Shown here in pieces: positions 12,931 through 15,910 of a DNA stretch of 15,910 nt. How positions within the stretch are numbered: the first letter of the stretch is position 1; each line of letters begins with the position of its first letter. Origin of the DNA: Candidatus Omnitrophota bacterium (lineage in GTDB: Bacteria > Omnitrophota > Gorgyraeia > 2-01-FULL-45-10); contig JAUYPN010000023.1 in the NCBI GenBank assembly GCA_030695725.1, positions 1-15,910 of the forward strand. The letters are read 5' to 3'. Below the pieces are notes generated by a model. It was not told where the DNA came from. It worked only from the letters and a program-made list of their open reading frames with translations, and did not search any database. Made by a program: the position numbers and the translations under genes.

Positions 12931-14859
12931 TTATTTCCTCTTCTTGCGATCATCGTCTTCGGTTGTGTATTCGGCGTCGATTACGTCGTCGGTCTTCTTG
13001 GGCTCTCCGGCATTCTCCGGCTGGTCGCTTTGAGGCTCTTCCTGCGCTCCCGGGCCTTGTGGACCGGCTCCGGGGCCCTTTTGAGCGCCGGCGGCCTTCT
13101 TATAGATCTCTTCGGCTAGCTTATGCGATATTTTGGTGAGCTCTTCCATGCCGCGCTTTATGCTGTCTATATTCTTATCCTTCATCGCCTGTTTGAGGTC
13201 GTTGATCCTCGACTCGATGTCGGCCCGCTCGCTCTGGGCTACTTTTTCACCGAACTCCTTCAACGATTTTTCCGTCGCATAAACCAGGGTATCGGCCTGA
13301 TTCAACACGTCGACCTCTTCCTTCTTCTTCTCATCCTCCTGGGCGAACTTCTCGGCCTCTTTCACGAACTTGTCTATCTCTTCTTTGGAGAGCTTCTTCG
13401 GAGCGGAGATCTTTATCGACTGTTCCTTGCCGGTGCCGAGATCCTTGGCGTTGACATGAACGATGCCGTTCGCGTCTATATCAAACGTGACCTCTATCTG
13501 CGGGACTCCGCGAGGAGCCGGAGGTATCCCTATGAGATCGAACCTTCCGAGCTCGACATTACCATCCGCCATCTTACGTTCGCCCTGCAGCACGCGCACG
13601 GTGACAGCGGTCTGGTTATCCGCCGCGGTCGAGAATATCTGGCTCTTCTTCGTGGGCACGGTCGTATTCCTCTCGATGAGACGCGTACATACTCCGCCGA
13701 GAGTCTCGATACCCAGAGAGAGCGGCGTGACATCGAGAAGCAGGACGTCCTTCGTCTCTCCTCTCATAATAGAAGCCTGTATAGCGGCTCCCAAAGCCAC
13801 GCACTCCATCGGATCGACGCCGCGCTCGATCTTTTTGCCGACATAATCCTCCACGAATTTCTGGACTATCGGCATCCTTGTGGGCCCGCCGACCAAAATT
13901 ATCTTGTCTATATTCTTAGCCGTCAATTTGGCGTCGGAGAAAGCTCTCTCTATCGGGCCGCGGCATTTTTCGATTATCGGGGCCACGAGCTCCTCTATCT
14001 TTGCCCTGTTCAATGTCATGGTGAGATGCTTGGGTCCCGTCTGGTCCGCGGTGATGAACGGTAGATTTATATCCGTGGTGATCGTGCTCGAAAGCTCCAC
14101 TTTGGCCTTTTCGGCGGCCTCTCTGACGCGCTGCGAGGCCATCTTGTCGTTCTTCAGGTCTATCCCTGTCTCTTTCTTGAACTCTTTCATTATGTAATCG
14201 ACCATGGCGTTATCCATGTCCGTGCCGCCGAGCTGCGTATCGCCTGAGGTAGATATGACCTCGAACGTCGCGGCCTTATGCTCATCGTCCCAGCCCATCT
14301 CTAAGGTCGTCACGTCGAGCGTTCCGCCGCCGAGATCGAATACCATTATCTTCTGCTCCTTGCCCGCTTTATCGAGCCCGTACGCGAGACATGCGGCTGT
14401 GGGCTCGTTGATTATTCTCAACACTTTCAAACCCGCTATCTCGCCGGCATCCTTGGTCGCCTGCCTCTGATTGTCATTGAAGTACGCGGGGCAAGTGATG
14501 ACAGCTTCGCTGATCGTGTCGCCGAGATAATTCTCCGCATCCTGCTTTATCTTCGCCAGTATGAAAGCCGATATCTGCTGGGGCGTATATTCTTTTCCGT
14601 ATATTTTGTACTTGAAATCCGTCCCCATCTTGCGTTTGGCGGCGAAGACCGTGCCCTCGGGGTTTATCGAAGCCTGTCTCTTTGCCGGCTCTCCGACCAG
14701 CTTCTGCCCGTCCTTCGTAAAAGCGACGAACGACGGGAACGCTTTGCCGCTCGCTACTCCGGCGCCCTCCGCCGAAGGTATGATGACGGGCCTGCCCGCC
14801 TCCATGTACGCTGCCGCCGAATTCGATGTACCCAGATCTATTCCTATTACTTTCGCCAT
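12931..14859 (-). CDS. dnaK: Molecular chaperone DnaK (Hsp70)
   Basis: This is a 642-aa Hsp70. The nucleotide-binding domain has [11 protein letters not shown] (6-16, T to S in the usual GTTNS), [46 protein letters not shown] and [13 protein letters not shown]. The substrate-binding domain includes [17 protein letters not shown], and a helical lid follows. The tail is Gly/Pro/Gln-rich and ends [18 protein letters not shown], with the conserved (V/I)DAEY co-chaperone-type motif but a very charged extreme end. The segment after KRKMGTD runs straight to [10 protein letters not shown], so the roughly 23-residue N-lobe insert of proteobacterial DnaK is missing. Instead AEG is followed by a few extra residues ([11 protein letters not shown]). 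A strong GGAGG, located in the last codons of grpE, lies 6 bases before the ATG. Confidence 0.98.
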   Translation of the reverse strand: MAKVIGIDLGTSNSAAAYMEAGRPVIIPSAEGAGVASGKAFPSFVAFTKDGQKLVGEPAKRQASINPEGTVFAAKRKMGTDFKYKIYGKEYTPQQISAFILAKIKQDAENYLGDTISEAVITCPAYFNDNQRQATKDAGEIAGLKVLRIINEPTAACLAYGLDKAGKEQKIMVFDLGGGTLDVTTLEMGWDDEHKAATFEVISTSGDTQLGGTDMDNAMVDYIMKEFKKETGIDLKNDKMASQRVREAAEKAKVELSSTITTDINLPFITADQTGPKHLTMTLNRAKIEELVAPIIEKCRGPIERAFSDAKLTAKNIDKIILVGGPTRMPIVQKFVEDYVGKKIERGVDPMECVALGAAIQASIMRGETKDVLLLDVTPLSLGIETLGGVCTRLIERNTTVPTKKSQIFSTAADNQTAVTVRVLQGERKMADGNVELGRFDLIGIPPAPRGVPQIEVTFDIDANGIVHVNAKDLGTGKEQSIKISAPKKLSKEEIDKFVKEAEKFAQEDEKKKEEVDVLNQADTLVYATEKSLKEFGEKVAQSERADIESRINDLKQAMKDKNIDSIKRGMEELTKISHKLAEEIYKKAAGAQKGPGAGPQGPGAQEEPQSDQPENAGEPKKTDDVIDAEYTTEDDDRKKRK

Positions 14860-14861
14860 AT

Positions 14862-15398
14862 CTAACCTCCGTGTTTTATTATTTTCACCGACGCCGGCCT
14901 CAATAACTTTCCGTTGAAAGTGTAGCCCGGCTTCAATTCTTCGACTATCATACCCTCTTCTTTATCCTTCAGATCCGCCGTCTCCACGGCTTCATGGAAA
15001 TGCGGGTCGAACTTCTCTCCCAGAGCCTTTATCTTCTCCACGCCGATATCTTTAAGGAACTTCTGTATGAGAACATGTATCATGTCGACGCCTTCCTGCA
15101 CGGCTTTGAAGTCCTTGGCCTCCTTTATATGTTTTTCCGATATCTCCAACGAATCGATTATCGGCAGGAAATCCAGAATGAAACATTCATTGGCGTACTT
15201 AAGCGAGTCTGCCTTGTCTTTCTCTATCCTCTTCCTGGCATTCTCAAACTCCGCATGGGCGCGCAGATACTTATCCTGAAAAGCGTCTTTTTCGTCGTTG
15301 GCGGCCTTGAGCGCCTCATACTCGCTCTTCAGGATGGTTATCGTCTCTTTGGTCTCCGGTATCTCGTTATCTTTTTTATTATTGTCCGCTTTCACCAT
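14862..15398 (-). CDS. grpE: Nucleotide exchange factor GrpE
   Basis: GrpE releases ADP from DnaK and so resets the chaperone cycle. The 178 aa have a charged N-terminal tail, a long coiled-coil helix (about 25-70, with [17 protein letters not shown]), the four-helix dimer region, and the C-terminal beta-wing. That wing holds KFDPHFHEA (129-137) and [17 protein letters not shown] (157-173), both GrpE signatures. It starts 3 bp after hrcA and ends 2 bp before dnaK. Its final codons provide the GGAGG ribosome-binding site of dnaK, so translation of the pair is tightly linked. Regulation is presumably by HrcA from a promoter outside the window. Confidence 0.96.
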   Translation of the reverse strand: MVKADNNKKDNEIPETKETITILKSEYEALKAANDEKDAFQDKYLRAHAEFENARKRIEKDKADSLKYANECFILDFLPIIDSLEISEKHIKEAKDFKAVQEGVDMIHVLIQKFLKDIGVEKIKALGEKFDPHFHEAVETADLKDKEEGMIVEELKPGYTFNGKLLRPASVKIIKHGG

Positions 15399-15401
15399 GA
15401 T

Positions 15402-15910
15402 CTATTCATCCATATCGTAAAGTATATTGCTGACCGTATCGGCAAGATATTCCACCATCGGTATGACCCTTTCGTACACCATGCGCTTCGGGCCGATCAC
15501 GCCGAGCTTGCCCGATCTCTTACCTTTTATTTTATATCCGCGGGTAACTATACTGCACTCGCTTAAGCCTCTCGACTGATTCTCTTTACCTATATGTATG
15601 GTCAATCTGTCATCATCCGGCGAATCGCAAAGGACCTTTAAGATACCGACCCTGTCCTCCAGGCACTTGAAGAGATTGTGAAGTTTTGAGATGTCCTGAA
15701 ATTCCGGCTGCTCCATGAGGTGACTGGTGCCGTCAAGATACAGCTTTTCAACGCCGGGCACCATCGTCACGCCGACGTAATTGGTGAGGCTTGAGATGAG
15801 ATGGGATGTCTTTTCAAGGACATCCCCAAGATTCTGCACCCTCTGGTGATACTGAGCCTCCACCATCTTGACCACTTTTTCGTTAAGATTTTTTCTATGC
15901 ATCAGGGTCG
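15402..15910 (-). CDS. hrcA: Heat-inducible transcription repressor HrcA, C-terminal part (runs off window)
   Basis: About 169 C-terminal residues are visible; HrcA is normally about 340 aa and the frame stays open to the right edge through codons upstream of the internal Met at 15902. Recognisable parts are the LEKTSHLISSLTNYVGVTMVP segment, the GTSHLMEQPEF region, the dimerisation core with LTIHIGKEN, LSECSIVTRGYKIKGKRSGKLGVIGPKRMVYERVIPMVEYLAD, and a final amphipathic helix. HrcA represses chaperone operons by binding CIRCE inverted repeats and is itself folded by GroEL. The DNA-binding winged helix and any CIRCE site would lie outside the window. Directly followed by grpE after 3 bp, it heads the classic chaperone operon. 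Confidence 0.95.
   Translation of the reverse strand, partial: TLMHRKNLNEKVVKMVEAQYHQRVQNLGDVLEKTSHLISSLTNYVGVTMVPGVEKLYLDGTSHLMEQPEFQDISKLHNLFKCLEDRVGILKVLCDSPDDDRLTIHIGKENQSRGLSECSIVTRGYKIKGKRSGKLGVIGPKRMVYERVIPMVEYLADTVSNILYDMDE

Noticed and set aside
13123..14064. 313-codon open frame on the plus strand opposite dnaK
   Set aside because: Long antisense frames opposite dnaK are a known codon-bias artefact; the product has no recognisable domain and dnaK is clearly real.
15399..15910. CIRCE operator near hrcA/grpE
   Set aside because: No TTAGCACTC-N9-GAGTGCTAA was found; the expected site is upstream of hrcA, outside the window.

Overview
The window reads as a stretch of a diderm (Gram-negative-type) bacterial chromosome. 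Every supported gene lies on the minus strand, so the layout is described from high to low coordinate, in the direction of transcription. LptD implies an outer membrane with LPS. DnaK, however, lacks the N-lobe insert usual in proteobacterial DnaK, and DUF5674, DUF1015, an orphan corrinoid protein and GGGACAG-type palindromes are mixed in. This suggests a deep-branching, probably uncultured diderm phylum. Candidatus Omnitrophota is my best guess, from memory of similar gene content and repeats; no marker gene here proves it.

Region 1 (15910 to 10750) is a heat-shock cluster: the 3' part of hrcA, then grpE, dnaK and dnaJ. Three small genes sit between dnaK and dnaJ: a 12-cysteine ferredoxin-like protein, a DUF5674 protein and a helical hypothetical. 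A 158-bp gap after dnaK holds a strong stem-loop and a second GC-rich inverted-repeat segment; the remaining spacers are 2 to 20 bp.

Region 2 (10740 to 3567) continues on the same strand with tiny gaps or overlaps. It holds an FmdB-type zinc ribbon, a VanZ-like membrane protein, DUF1015, a corrinoid (B12) methyl-carrier protein, accD (acetyl-CoA carboxylase beta), an orphan MalK/MsmK/UgpC-type sugar ABC ATPase, and two tandem membrane-GAF-GGDEF proteins (probable diguanylate cyclases). No strong terminator or promoter is visible inside this run, so chaperone, lipid, one-carbon and c-di-GMP genes may share one long transcript.

Region 3 (3585 to 218) begins with a good sigma70-like promoter inside the end of the second GGDEF gene. 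It drives a ROK-family sugar kinase and lptD. lptD is bracketed by two palindromes sharing a GGGACAG core. The downstream one forms a terminator. The upstream one lies between the kinase and lptD, reads through in the lptD frame and makes the lptD start ambiguous.

Region 4 (164 to 1) holds a promoter and the first 36 codons of a UDP-glucose/GDP-mannose 6-dehydrogenase.

No tRNA, rRNA, CRISPR array, transposase gene or phage gene is visible. No complete new multi-gene system is evident. The best leads are the palindromic repeats around lptD, the three small genes in the chaperone operon, and the orphan corrinoid protein beside DUF1015.
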